Positions 9,650 to 21,900 of a stretch of 64,000 nucleotides of DNA are shown here, in pieces. Both the position numbers and the translations under genes were made by a program. The DNA comes from Paraspadella gotoi (Eukaryota; Chaetognatha), in contig CM119271.1 in assembly GCA_051294375.1 (NCBI GenBank), positions 7,193,632-7,257,631 of the forward strand, in the 5' to 3' direction. The number at the start of each line of letters is the position of its first letter. Positions within the stretch are counted from its first letter, which is position 1. The notes under the pieces were generated by a model. That model was not told the DNA's origin, made no database searches, and saw nothing but the letters and a program-made list of their open reading frames with translations.

Positions 9650-12600
9650 TCATCGTTTTTTGCGACTATCCTTCTTCTTCTTGTGCGAGGGAGATCGAGA
9701 TCTGGAGCGGCGGGCAGAGTTGCTGCGTCCCTTTCCCGATCGGTCCTGCGGCGAGCGGGACCTGGATCTTCGCCGAGCAGCGCTGCTCAATTTTACGACA
9801 AAGAAAACAAACTCAACGTTATTTGCTTATAAATATTTTTTGACAACGATCATTTTTTACCTAAACTTGAAGGTTAATTAAAATTTAAATGGAACAGTTT
9901 TTACGTTTTATATAAAATAAAAAACCTGCTAGCTCAGATAAATCGTAAAAAAAGTGGAACAAAATCCAACAACATTTATGCAATAAAAATATTTTAGGGG
10001 AAGAAGGAAGAAAAACGGGGACTGAGTCGTCCAAGTCGGCGATTGGCTGCACCTGGGCAATGGGCTTCTGGAACGACCCCTGGTAGAAGAATGGCGAGCG
10101 CGAGACGGAGACTCCCGCCGATCCCTCCCGCTTACATCCGGGGTGGGCGACCTCTTTGGGCGACTCGTGTAATCAGGAGTGCGAGACCTATAAAACATTT
10201 AGAAAGTTGAGCTGAGAGATGTATAAAAATTTCGGTCAAAAATTTATTTTTCGTCCCATGATCAATTTTACTTACCTTGAGCGTCTCCTTCTGGTATCCG
10301 GCGAGGGTGTTCGGTTAATTACGATTCGACGAGTATCTCCAGCAGCAGGGGCGTCGATTGCGGGTCTCGGTGACCTCGATCGGCGAGATGGCGATGTGCG
10401 TTTAGGTGAAGAACGGCGCGAGGGCGATCGACTCGTTGCACGGCGCGCAGGCGAAGGCGTACGGCGCCTCACGGGCGACCGCGAGCTCCACACCTTTGAA
10501 GGCGGAGATCGACTCCCGCGTCGACGAGTCGGCGAGCGACTGCTTCGGCGCGGCGAACGAGACCGCGAGCGTTTCGGGTTTCTCTCTCGGCTCCGCGAAC
10601 GAGCCCCTGTTCTCTCTCGGCTCGTCTTTTCCGGGGAACGCCGCGAGGGTCGGCGACGGTCGGGGCTGGGTTGGCGCTTGGCCGGCGAGGGAGAGCGGGA
10701 AGGTCGTCCGCGACTGGAACTTCGACTCCGCCCGCGTCTAGAAGCGCGATCGGCCTTGTCGCGTCGGGATTTCTCGTCGGCCTTGCTGAGCAATTTGGAG
10801 CGGTATTCCTCCACTTGATCGGAGATGCTGACGCCCGGCTTGCGAGTCTTTTTCCCAGACTCGATCTCGTCCTGGAACTTCATGACCTTCAACTCGACCT
10901 CGCGCAGGATCTTGCGCTTTTCCTCCGTCATCTCTTGCTTCAGGAAGGCGGCCGTGGTGAAGCTGTCCTGGCTGTCGCGGCCAGGCGTATCCCCATAAGA
11001 GACCAGCGGTGAATCGGAGCGGGATCCGTTTTCCGCGGCGACGCCGCCAAAGATTGGACGGACGGTATCGTCGATCCTCAGCGGAACTCCGTCCAAATCG
11101 TCAACATTACTGTCTTTTGAATCCCCTTTAGATTCAAATATATCCCACTTGGAGGTTGTAACAGCCTGAGAAGTCGCGTTGTTATGATAAGAGATTTTTT
11201 CGTGACGAAGGAAGAAACAAGATGGGGAAGAGGAGTTAGACCGGGCGACCCCGCGGAGGAAAAATGGATTCGATCAGAGGCATTGACGCAACGTGACCGC
11301 GACGGCGTCGCGGAGCCTCGCGACGATGAACCGCCGATACACACCTGGGACTCCAAGGTGGACTCGTCCACGGTCTCCCATTTGCTGGACTGGAACTTTG
11401 CCTTGACTTGTCGCTCGGCCTCTTCGTCTTCCTGGCGCTTTTTGAGCGCGTCCAGGTCGAGCGGGACGCCGTCGTGGTCGCCGGGCATCGGGACGCCATC
11501 GACGTCGTCGTCGTCGTAACCGGCGACCAGGGGTTTGCCGTCGAGAACCTGAAGGTGCATAGCAATCAACTATGGAACGAACAAATAAATTATATTTCTG
11601 TTGTAAAAGAGCTCGTAATCAAAATGTTTTGGCCCGCTAACCTGCATTTGTTTTTGTCACCCTCAAATGTGAAGGGGTTACCGAATCGGCGATAAAAAAT
11701 TACTTAAATTTAAAAATAAATACAAGTTGATTCCATCCCACCCATTTAATTCTTGCTTCGTCGCACTTACGCTAATTAGTTTACCATCCACATCTTCGTC
11801 GAGCGGAACCCCATCTAGATCTTTCTCTTCCTCCTCTTCCTCCTTTACCAGCCCCAAAAACGTGTTCTGACATTGAATAAGCATTTCGCTGGGATAAATG
11901 GCCCATTCCTCCCAAGCGCGGAAACACTGCATGACTTTGCTCTTGAACTGTTCGGCTTTGAGTCTCGAATCGATGGCGTCCATCGCCTCTTTCAAATCTT
12001 TGACGATGACGAGGATCCTTGCTTGGAAGAACTTGCGGTAGTCGGAGGCGCGACGGACCCTGGCGCTGGAGTTGTAGAGAAGGTCGGAGACGAGGAAGAG
12101 GCGAGCGAGTTTCTTCGGCATCGGTGTCGACGGCATGGAGAGCGACTCGACGAGGCAGTCGACAATCTCCTCAGCATAATCGGCCGCCTCCAAACAGAAG
12201 ACCATCGCTTCGCCGATTTTTCCTTTTTCCGGCGTCAAGCTCTTGATGATCTCCTCCAGGCTGGAACGAGTCGCCGTACGCATCTTGTCCCTCGAGTCGG
12301 CCTCGGTCTTAGAAACGACGGTCTTGGGCTCGGTTTCCTCCTGTTTCTCGAACATATCGTCGGACATTCCCTGCTTGAACATGTCCTTGGGGGGCGGCAG
12401 CCATTTTGCGCCTCCTTTAAACATGGAAAACTCATCGGGACGCCAGTTGGTGGGCGTGTCGCCCTGCATGATCGAAAAAAGTCGCCATCTGTAGTAGACG
12501 TGGGCGGGGCTAAAGTTTTCAAACAAGAAACGGAACATGGGGTTATTGATCTCTCGGTTCATGATCATCGCCTCGAACATGGGGCCCTCGCGGACGACGA

Positions 12601-13744
12601 ACTCGACCATCCGGTGGATGAGGCAGAGAAGATTTCTGTCTGTCGGAATCACCACCTTCACCGTGCAGGTCGCCAAAAACTTCTCCAGCTTCCCGTACTT
12701 TTCAAGCTTCTCTAAATCGTCCTTGCTCCACGTTTGCTGCATGGGCGGGACCTTCCCATCCATCAGAGCTCGTGGTCGGGGTGGCTGGGCGTTAAAGGGT
12801 AGCCCGGTGGGCGGCGGAGGCATCATGCGCTCTTGCATCGAGGGCGGAATGTAGACAGGCTGCGGAGGAATTGGAACGGCCTTACCCCAACCCATCCGCA
12901 TGTCAAACCCCATCACGTCTGTGCTTTCCAAATTTTGCAGCGCCCTCTCGGCGTCGCGCCGATTCATGAAAGCGACGAAGCCGCAATTGCGGCCGCGGGA
13001 TCTCTCCTCTTCCGTACGCGGCCACATCACTTTGACGCTGGCCAAGGGACCGAACTTGCCAAATACTTCGCAGAGATGCTCTTCGTTCATGACCGGGTTG
13101 AGATTTCCCAGATAAAGGTTGGTGGTTGCGGGATCGCCGGTGTCGTGCGACCCGCCGCGAGCAGCAAGGGCGAGGGCCGAATTCGAAGCCATCGTCTGCT
13201 GGCTGGAGGATGGACCGACGTCAACGTCGTTCTCGAACGCCAAATCTCCTTCGTCGTCTGGATCGTCCAGCTGGTCCCGCAGCTTGAGCTTAAGCTCGCG
13301 GCGCTGTTGACGCTCCTCTTGCATTGCTTGAAGCTCCTCTTTGAACAATTCTAGGTTGCTCTTTTTCTTGACTTCATCCTTTTTCTTACTGGGTTTGATC
13401 GGTTTTTTCTCGGGCTTAATTTCGATCTTTGGCTCAACGGTTTCTTCTTCCTTGCGGAAAACGGGCAAGTAAGCTTTCGGTTTGTACAGCTTGCTCCCCT
13501 CGTCATCTTTCTTGTCCTTTTTAGCTCCGGCCTGAAATGTGGAGCCTTTGACCCAGGTTTTGTTGGCGGCCGCTTTGGAATCGGAGAAGGTGTCGACGAA
13601 CTCCTTGAAGACTTCTGCCGTCGCTTCTTCGTCCTCTCTCTTCTTTAACTCAGCCTGCTCTTTCTTGGAAAGTTTTTTGCCAGCGCTCAAGCCAAGATTG
13701 AAGGCCTTGAGTTTAGCCTCCGACAAATTCTTAGACGATGACAT
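9650..13744 (-). CDS. U2SURP: U2 snRNP-associated SURP-motif protein (SR140)
   Basis: Five exons: 13744-11771, 11548-11345, 11165-10276, 10187-10053, 9782-9650; phases agree and give about 1111 residues (human about 1029). The order is typical of the family: a charged N-terminus (KLSKKEQAELKKRED); an RRM (NLYLGNLNPVMNEEHLCEVFGKFG split by a few residues, then GFVAFMNRRDAERAL and MGWGKAVPIPPQPVYIPPSM); a SURP module (IHRMVEFVVREGPMFEAMI); a CID-type helical domain (ITPEK-like LTPEKGKIGEAMVFCLEAAD); repeated DxDGVPL motifs; a cwf21-like segment (LREVELKVMKFQDEIESG); and a long RS domain ending KKKKDSRKKR. It acts in the nucleus as part of the 17S U2 snRNP in pre-mRNA splicing. The first 2 kb is one exon. 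Met at 13744 is chosen because MSSSKNLSEAKLKAF aligns with the family; an in-frame Met at 13789 is also possible. Confidence 0.93.
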
Positions 13745-14503
13745 TTTTGGCTTTACAATCTCGCCATTTAAATCGAAACTAAAATACAAACCGCTTTAAA
13801 TAAAAATAAAGCAAATTAGGTACAAGATTTATATAAATGAATTAACTAGCCCAGTACCGCGGAGAGGGTTCATTTTTTGTTAACTTATGGGTTTTTAATG
13901 AATTTCTTTTCGAAAAATTTTTTTAATTAATACTTATTTCAAATTAGAGCAAGTTGCTGTTGTTTCTTAGTATGAACTGAAATGAGAGAATACACGATTT
14001 TCATCTATAAATAACAAGTATTTCGCTCTTTGAGTGGGAGATCATAACACGATTTTAGAATTAAAATTAATTCAAAATTCTACAAAAGCAATTAGTATTA
14101 AATTAGGAACTGCTGTTAAGATGTGTAGGAGCGTCAATAATTCTTAATCTGTCGATATTATCCATTTTCGACATATTTTTTTTAATGACAAATATTAACC
14201 GCCACTTTCATCCATGACTTAACTAAGATACAATGATATACGGAAAATGCTTTGGGAATGAGTTTCGTGTCGCCGTTGAGCGGCAGGACTTCGACCCAAA
14301 AGAAAAGAGTCCATAGAAACTGAACAAATGACTATCGCTAGCGATAATTCCAGAATCTGTGCAGTAGTTGATTATAATTTCTCATTTTTGTTTTCACCCC
14401 CCCCCAAAAAAAAACATTGTGGAAATAATCATTTTAAATTAAAAAGATAACAACCTGATTGTATACATATGTATTTATCATAAAATACAGGTTTTACAGA
14501 AAA
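13745..14503. other. Divergent intergenic region between U2SURP and calaxin
   Basis: About 760 bases between two genes transcribed away from each other, so it should hold both promoters. It is AT-rich and has no recognised core promoter motif. A sequence tacaggttttacag just before the calaxin ATG resembles splice acceptors and could end a 5' untranslated intron. Confidence 0.5.
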
Positions 14504-15867
14504 ATGTCTTCGGGAGTTTTAGCAAAGAAAGAGCAAACGAAATTAGCAACCTCTTTATCTGCCACTACTCATTTGAAGTTTCATTCTGTCAGAACGCTAC
14601 TTAATGTGTACTATGACTTAGTGGCTAACAACAAAAAGTTGGACAGGTATAATAAAAACTAACGCACAAAATTGCTTTTATTCTATATCAATTTCTAAAC
14701 TTTGCTATTTGATTACATTTACAGGGTCCGATTCCGTGACGTTCTTCATACTCAATTCGAAATGTTGGACGACATTCTAATGGACAGAGTATTCAAAGCA
14801 TTCGACAAAGACAATGATTCGTATATCAGTGCCGAAGAGTGGATATACGGCATCTGTTTATTTCTGAACAGGTTAAGTAATTAAAAGAATCATTAATTGA
14901 TTGAGCAGTTGAGAGTTGACGTAAAAGGTAATCTAATTCAGTCCGGTTGAAGAAAAGATAAAATACTGCTTCACTTGTTACGATTTGAACGGAGATGGCT
15001 ACATTTCCCGCGAAGAAATGATACATCTAATGAAGAACTGCATCGTAAAGCAGGTCTGTGAATTGATAAAAAAAACCGATTTTTTCCCCCAAATATTTCG
15101 ACTTATATTGCTAAGTCATCATCAGTGGCTCTTTGCCACTGATGATGACTTAGCAATAATAAGCAATAATAAGCAATAATAGCTTAGCAATAATAAGTCG
15201 AAATATTTGGGGAAAAAAAATTCGTTTTTTTTCTTTGTTAAATGCGCTTTTCTTCATGATGAAAATATATCATTATACTAGAAATCATTTTTTCATTCAA
15301 TAACCAAAAGATCTTTCCTGTGCGATAGTGTTAATCCTGGAGATGAACTGAATATATTTAACTCAATGAATATTTTTTACTTATTAGTCAACTGACGAAG
15401 ATGCCGACGAGGGGGTTAAAGATCTGGTTGACATCGCTCTCAAAAAAATGGACAAAGATCACGACGGACGCCTTTCGTACTTAGATTACAGGCACGAATA
15501 TTTTTTTTTGAAGCTACTCTAATTTTTATATCTAGATAAATTGAAACCATTTTCGACTTTAAAACTCTAAAGGCAAGCGGTCAAAGAAGAACCTTTGCTT
15601 CTTGAAGCGTTCGGCATGTGCCTTCCCAACGATAAAAGGCGAAAAGTGAGCGCATCTTATGTAATGAAACGAAAAAAAAAGAAGAAAGACAAATTGTTTA
15701 TAATATCCATCCCTTTATCGAAAAAGGCTTTCATGATGACCTACTGCTCTACGGAACCTGAAGCCGAGAAAGAATTGCAATTTCAGCACCTGATGGCGCT
15801 GCGAGCCATCGATCTGCAGAACGAGAAGATGAAAGAAAGGAGCGCTCGAGAGGAAGGCCGACGTTAG
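14504..15867 (+). CDS. CLXN: Calaxin (EF-hand calcium-binding protein EFCAB1/CLXN)
   Basis: Six exons: 14504-14646, 14725-14871, 14942-15053, 15388-15491, 15573-15645, 15727-15867; phases fit and give 239 residues (human 211). Three EF-hand loops are visible: [26 protein letters not shown] and [13 protein letters not shown]. Flanking text matches the family ([40 protein letters not shown]). Calaxin is a calcium sensor of the outer dynein arm docking complex in motile cilia and sperm flagella. The intron after 15491 begins with GC. The 81-base intron at 15646-15726 is a multiple of three and open in frame, so it might be retained, adding a lysine-rich insert. The C-terminus after the EF-hands (an Arg/Glu-rich helix) is longer than in vertebrates. 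Confidence 0.92.
15072..15230. repeat. Foldback (hairpin) element in calaxin intron 3
   Basis: The left arm (about 15081-15129) includes cccaaatatttcgactta and gctaagtcatcatcagtggc. A five-base loop follows, and the right arm starting at 15135 pairs with it. The right arm is lengthened by tandem copies of aagcaataat before the outer arm (aagtcgaaatatttgggg) resumes. MITE-like foldback; no coding content. Confidence 0.85.
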
Positions 15868-16481
15868 CCTTTTCTGAAGGCTTTTTTTTTTTAAACAAAA
15901 CCGGAACAATGACCACAGAGCCTCTTAACACTTGCCTGCTTTTTACCGAGCAATATTCTTTATTTTGCTTTTTATTTCAGGAATGGACATTGCGAAATAG
16001 TTTTACGTATAAATAATCATTTTATTCACTTAATTCCTTTTCATTTTTCCATGGAATTTTATTTACAAAAATTTCAATAAAAAAAGTTACCTATTGCGTA
16101 TTAATTGAAACCTACAAGAAAGATAAAATAATAAAAAACAAATAATAATAGTCGAAGAAATAAAAATTGTACGTTAATTGAATATTTTGTTGCCCAAAAA
16201 TTAAATTTAAAATAAAGACAAAATAATTTTTCTCTAGTCTACTTGTAACAATTCATTTGGTTTCCGAAAGCTCGTTTAAATTCATTCATTACCAAATTGC
16301 AATTAACTTGACCTTCCAAGATTTTTTTTTTCACAGAATCTATTTAAAAGTCATAACGTGACGACCGTCTCCGGATAATCTCTAATTTAAAAACTGCGTT
16401 AAAAAAAATTGTAAATGACACATTTACTAAATGACTTAACATCGCGAAGAAGAGCGGCCGTCCTCGTTTTGTTCCGGTAAA
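15868..16481. other. Spacer between calaxin and vasohibin
   Basis: AT-rich 3' untranslated region of calaxin followed by the presumed vasohibin promoter. AATAAA is present at 16076-16081. The last 40 bases before the vasohibin ATG are GC-rich, as expected of a 5' untranslated region. Confidence 0.5.
16076..16081 (+). terminator. Probable polyadenylation signal of calaxin
   Basis: AATAAA about 210 bases after the calaxin stop, in an AT-rich stretch. Confidence 0.45.
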
Positions 16482-18747
16482 ATGTCCTCCGTCGCTCGAA
16501 AGAAGTCGGGATTTGACGAGGACGACGACGAGGACGACGACGTCTTCGAAGGATCCTTTTTCTACATCAACCGCGACGGATTCCCCATCACCGAAGAAAC
16601 CTGGGACAGGATGTACGACTTCGCCGCCAAGAATCATCCGTTGGGTGAGTTGAGTTGTCGCCGTCGTCGGTATTATTATAATTGGTACATGTGACCGAAT
16701 CAAATAAATGTAATTATTATAAATTGTAAAGGAAATTTGCTTCACAAAGAAGTGAAAGAGCGCGTGAAACGTTCTCCCGATGTACCAATCCCTCATCCTC
16801 CGGGTAAGTAGCATGAATCTCAAGAAAGAAACTACTTTACAAAATTATCCTTTTGGTCTCCGTGACAGGTGCCTTCTCTTCGTCGTTGGGAGTGGCGGCA
16901 AGAATAGAACAGGTGCAGAACTACATCTCCAGCCTGAAGTACAACCACACCGGAACCCAGTTTTTTGAAATTAAAAAAGCCAGGTGCGTTAAAAAAACGT
17001 TATAAAAAGCTAAAGTTGTTTTCCTACTTTTATAGGTTTTCATTGATTTATTTAGTTTTATTCCCTTAAATTTACAGACCAATCGCCGGGTTGATGGAGA
17101 TAGCCAAAGAGATGATCAAAGAATCTTTGCCAATCAAATGCTTGGAGGCTTTGGTTTTGGCCACGTATCTGACGAACGACATTCATGGCCTTCTTAGATT
17201 TAACATCTCGTTCAAAGTAAATGGAAACCTTTCTTTATATTAAATCATTAATAGTCTAGTATGAATTCTTAAATTTTCAAAACTATTTTTATGATTTTCT
17301 AGACCATTTTTGAGGGCGGACTTTTTCGACACGTTGTCTTGGGCGTTTATTCTAACGGAAAGTACGGAGCGTTAGGAATGAGCAGAAGAAAGGTGAGTCC
17401 TTCGCAGCTTAGTACTTTGCCATTTTGAAAGCTGCATCATTGAAAATTACATGTTGCAGGATCTGATGTACAAACCCTTAAAGTTCGATTCCCTTACATC
17501 ACTGGTGAAAAATTTTCTCGCGTGCTACAAAAAGTACGGCCATACGGTTCGAAAACTAAAAGTCGGGAACAAAATTACCAAAGGTAAGTTTTTACGGGGC
17601 AGGTAGTGGAAACTAAGCAAAATAGAAAAGAAATAAAATCAAATATGTATATTAATAAAAGAGCGAAATCTTAGTGATTAACTAATATACAAGTTAACTT
17701 TTTGATTTCGTTCGTCAGATCCTCACAGCTTCGAACCGATTCCGTGGAAAGGAATTTCTTTGGAGTTGGGAAAATTGAAGGACGGAGAACTTTGTCGCGA
17801 GTTGGAGCGACATTCGCGTGACTTGCGTGTCGTGGTGAGGGAATTGTTGTAATGATTTACAGCCATAGTCGTTAGTCATTAGCCATTAGCCATAGAGAAG
17901 ATCTTTTATTTTTTTATAAAAATCTTGATTAATTTATCGATTAATAAATAAATAAATTAAAAAAAAAAAGAATAAATAAACCCTTAAAGCACGCAATAAA
18001 CCTATCAGTTTTATCAATCATATTATCAATCAATCAATCAAATCAATAGATCAAATTAAGAATTTATATTGCTCAATCCATCGAATTACATAAATAAAAA
18101 AAACCAATGACGGAATTAATTTATAATGCTTATATATTCTCCCAGAGTCCGTACGACACTTCCCCTCGAATTCCGACGCAATTGCCAGCGACGACGACGA
18201 CGACGACGACCCGACGCGACTCGCTCACGAATTCCCTGTCGATTTTGAACCGAGATAAAGGTAAGAATCGAGAAACGCATCCACCACATCCTCTTCTAGA
18301 AACGCGATGGATTTTTTCTTAAATTAGAGTAAAAAAATTTAATTTTTGTTTTTAGTCGGATCGTAGTTGATAGATTTAAACTGAAATAACATGCGTAATA
18401 TTAATCGTTACATCATTGAACGAATCGATAACTTGTTGTACGTCTATTTAATTTTTTTTATTTCTTCAGTCGATAAGTCGTTCTCCTCGCCGCCGCTTGG
18501 ACGCCGATCACGTTCCTTCGTGGCGTCCTCGTCCGACTTGAGGAGATCGCGCGAAAAACAAAAGAGCAACGGAGATCTTCGCCGATCGAGAACGTCTTTT
18601 CTCAATTCCGACGACGACGACGACAGCGCCGGATTTACTAAGGCGACAAAAAACGGAACTAAAAACAAAAACTCGAAAATCTCCGCGAGCGTCTCGAACG
18701 TTTGCGCGGTTTACTCCGAAAAATCGAGTTACAAAGTTCGCGTTTGA
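16482..18747 (+). CDS. VASH: Vasohibin, tubulinyl-Tyr carboxypeptidase
   Basis: Nine exons: 16482-16644, 16732-16803, 16869-16983, 17078-17216, 17303-17392, 17460-17583, 17719-17834, 18146-18260, 18470-18747; phases fit and give 403 residues. The catalytic core is conserved: NRDGFPITEETWDRM, YNHTGTQFFEI, ESLPIKCLEALVLATYLTN (catalytic Cys), FRHVVLGVY (His) and ALGMSRRK (Ser), then PHSFEPIPWKGISLEL. Vasohibins, with the small chaperone SVBP, remove the C-terminal tyrosine of alpha-tubulin. The acidic N-terminus (EDDDEDDDVFEG) precedes the core. The C-terminal exons encode Ser/Arg-rich disorder ending YKVRV, like the YQIRV end of vertebrate members. Reading on through the donor at 17835 would stop at 17852; I prefer splicing because the conserved C-terminus follows in phase. 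Whether it matches VASH1 or VASH2 cannot be said for an invertebrate single copy. Confidence 0.93.
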
Positions 18748-18866
18748 TTTCTGCCGGAATATTTATCGATTTACCTATTTGTTTATTTATTTATTGCACG
18801 ATGTTCGTCCTTTTTTCTTTTTAAGCGCAATTGTTAAAAATGTTTAAGACGCTTTTTCCATCGAAC

Positions 18867-18872
18867 ATTAAA
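18867..18872 (+). terminator. Possible polyadenylation signal of vasohibin
   Basis: ATTAAA about 120 bases after the vasohibin stop and about 110 bases before the NEK9 start codon, so the two transcription units nearly touch. Confidence 0.4.
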
Positions 18873-18981
18873 CTGTGTTTTCAACGACAATAACAGACAG
18901 ATTGAAAACATGTAAACGAGGGCGCGTCGTTCGGAAGACGCCGTTCAGTCGCGATGCTTCAGCCGTCATCCCTTCGGCGGG

Positions 18982-21900
18982 ATGGATAAAGATGCGGACG
19001 CGCTATTCGAGGAGAGAGGGACGGAAGGGTCTGACGTTTCCAGCGCGGTCGACCCCGCTGACAATGATGCCGAGCGGGTGTCATATCCAGCGACGATTAA
19101 AGACGATGGCGATGGCGACGTATCGCGGGTCACGGAGACGCCTCCCGCGCGTTACACTCCCGTCGATAAATTTCCGAGAAGCGATTCCGACGAACTGGAA
19201 GATAAAGGACGAGACGACGACGACGAAGAAAATATCAAACATCAAACAGACGAAATCCCGACGGCGCTCTCCGAGAAATCATCGCCATCTCCGGGATCCA
19301 TCCCCGAACCATCTCCGGAGGAAGTCGTCGAGGCCGCCGTCAACGCGTTGGGCACGTTGGAACGTCCCTCGTTGACGCCGTCGGTGGATGACGGTCAGAG
19401 CGACGTGGACGGAGGAGACGTCGACGACGGCCCTCCGCCTCGTCTTCTCCTCATCTCTTCCAGGATCAAAAACATCTCTTCCATCCAATCGGCCATGTTG
19501 GCCAACGTCTTCCGCGTGACCTTCAAGCATGATCTCGGCCCCGACGAGATACTCAGTCTCATCGCGGAGCAGTTGGGAACCACGAAGGTCGAGTCCATCG
19601 CCTTCATCGTTCCATCGACGACGACGACCATTCAAGTCTACGGCAAAGAAGACTCCTGCTTTCTCACCAAGGAGTCCATCCTGGAAGTGAAGAGTCTGCG
19701 AGGATTCTTCGAAATGCTCGCCCGGAACCACCTCGACTCTTCCTGGGTCAACGCGCGGTTGGACTTCTTGCACTGCGCCACCGCGTTGACGGTCGACGGT
19801 AATTTGATCGCCGAAGAGATCCGATCCCTCGTCAACGTCCCCGTCGGAATCTCCAAGGACATCAACGGGTCGGACATTTCGTACAATCGAATCGGCGACG
19901 AAACGCGCGAAGCGGCGCAAGTCGGCGATCTTTATTTCAACGTCACCATGTTGCGAAGTTGGAGCGCTCATCAACAATCCCTCTCGGGATTTGAAAAGAT
20001 CAGGGCCGTGGGAAAGGGAGCCTATGGAACGGCCGTGCTCTACAGGAAAAAGGACGACGACTCTCTCGTCATTCTCAAGGAAATAAACATGTGCGATCTC
20101 AACGCTGGGGAGAGACAGATGGCGCTGAACGAGGTCAGAGTCTTGGCCATGCTCGATCACCCCAATATCATTGGCTACTACGACACTTTCGAAGAAGACG
20201 GCACCATGATGATTGAGATGGAATATGCCGACGGCGGGACTTTGGCCCAGTTTCTCTCGACCCTCGAAGAGGCCGGTCCTATGTCGGAGAAGGAAATTCT
20301 TGCAATGTACAGTCAAATCGTGGGAGCCATTCGTCACATGCACGAGCATAAAATTTTACACAGGGATCTCAAGACTTCAAACATTTTCATGACCAAGGAA
20401 GGAATTATCAAAGTGGGGGATTTCGGAATATCCAAGATGATGACGACTAATGGAGCTTCCACGGTTCTCGGAACTCCGTACTACATAAGTCCGGAAATAT
20501 GCGAGGGAAAAGCCTACAATGAAAAGAGTGACATTTGGTCATTGGGATGCATCCTCTATGAAATGGCTTGTCTGCAAAAAACTTTCGAGGGATCCAATCT
20601 CCCAGCATTGGTCAACAAAATAGTAAAAGGCCAATTCGCCCCAATCAAAGGAGAATATTCTCAAGGATTCCGAACTTTGATCAGGGACATGCTGCAAAAA
20701 GATCCAGAGTTTAGGCCAACGGCCACGGATCTGCTCTATCTAAGAATCCCAGAGTTGCAGATACCATATCTCGACCCAGTGACGGACGGAGAAGACGACT
20801 TGACCCAATCCGCATCAGAGTCAGGTGGTTCGTCTGGAGTGACAAAAAAGAAACAGACGCGAAGCGAACTCTACTGCATCGACATGGGTTCCCTCTGGTT
20901 GACCGGCATCGAGTTGCCCCAACGCATCAGTGTCAGGGAATTGTCCTCGGGCAGCAACCATTGCGTCATCGTCTCATCCGAGCATCTGGTTTTCTCGTGG
21001 GGCAGAAATCATAAGGGGCAGCTGGGGGTCGGCGATCTTGACGATCGGGTAAATCCGACTCAGGTGGAGGCGTTGAGAGGCAAAACGATCGTGAGAGGAG
21101 CATGCGGGTCTAATTTCTCGGTGTTTATCAGTGATAACGGGATAGTAATGACATGCGGCGATGGAACAACTGGATGTTTGGGTCACGGAGATTGGAACTG
21201 CATCACGAAGCCGAAATTAATCGAGGCGATTCTTTCCGTCGATGTGACGGCGCTGGCTTGTGGCCCGCATCACGTGGCGGTCATCGGTTCGAATGGAGAG
21301 ATCTACACGTGGGGCACTGGCGCAAAGGGAAGACTGGGTCATGGAACTGAAGAAGACAAGTCGACGCCGAATCAGATAACGGTTGAAGAGCCCGTGCTGA
21401 TCAAAGATGTCTTTTGTGGGGTTGATGGAACAATGTTTCTGACGGACGCTGGCGCAGTTTTCGCCTGTGGTCATAATGAATTCAACAAGCTGGGACTGAA
21501 TAACAGGCAAGGCTTCCTGATGACCTTGAAACAAATCTTTAATCAGAGAGAAGTGGAGGGATCCTTAAAACCGATTTGCGTCCGAAGTTTAATGAGACAC
21601 AGGGTGGAAAACATAAGCATGGGTCCAAAACACAGCGCGGTATTGGACGATCGGGGCACCATCGTCACTCTCGGAAATAATGAATATGCTCAACTCGGCT
21701 TGGGAAATACAAAACCACAGTCATACCCCACCGCTGTTCGAGGTTTATCCAGCAAGATGATGACGGACGTTTACTGTGAGCAGAGCTTTACCATTGGATG
21801 GACGACCGAAGAACTCTTCTTTTGGGGTGGAAAGCCCAAGTCTCGAAAAGGTCAGCTGAAAAGTTCACAAAGCACCAGCTTCGAGCCTCCAACTCCAGTC

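Noticed and set aside
11620-11700. Possible extra U2SURP exon (PFTFEGDKNKC) between exons 1 and 2
   Set aside because: No usable acceptor precedes it, and exon 1 joins exon 2 directly in phase with the expected repeated DGxPL text.
19279-20349. 356-codon minus-strand open frame under NEK9
   Set aside because: Antisense shadow of the kinase region in GC-rich coding sequence; its composition is not protein-like.
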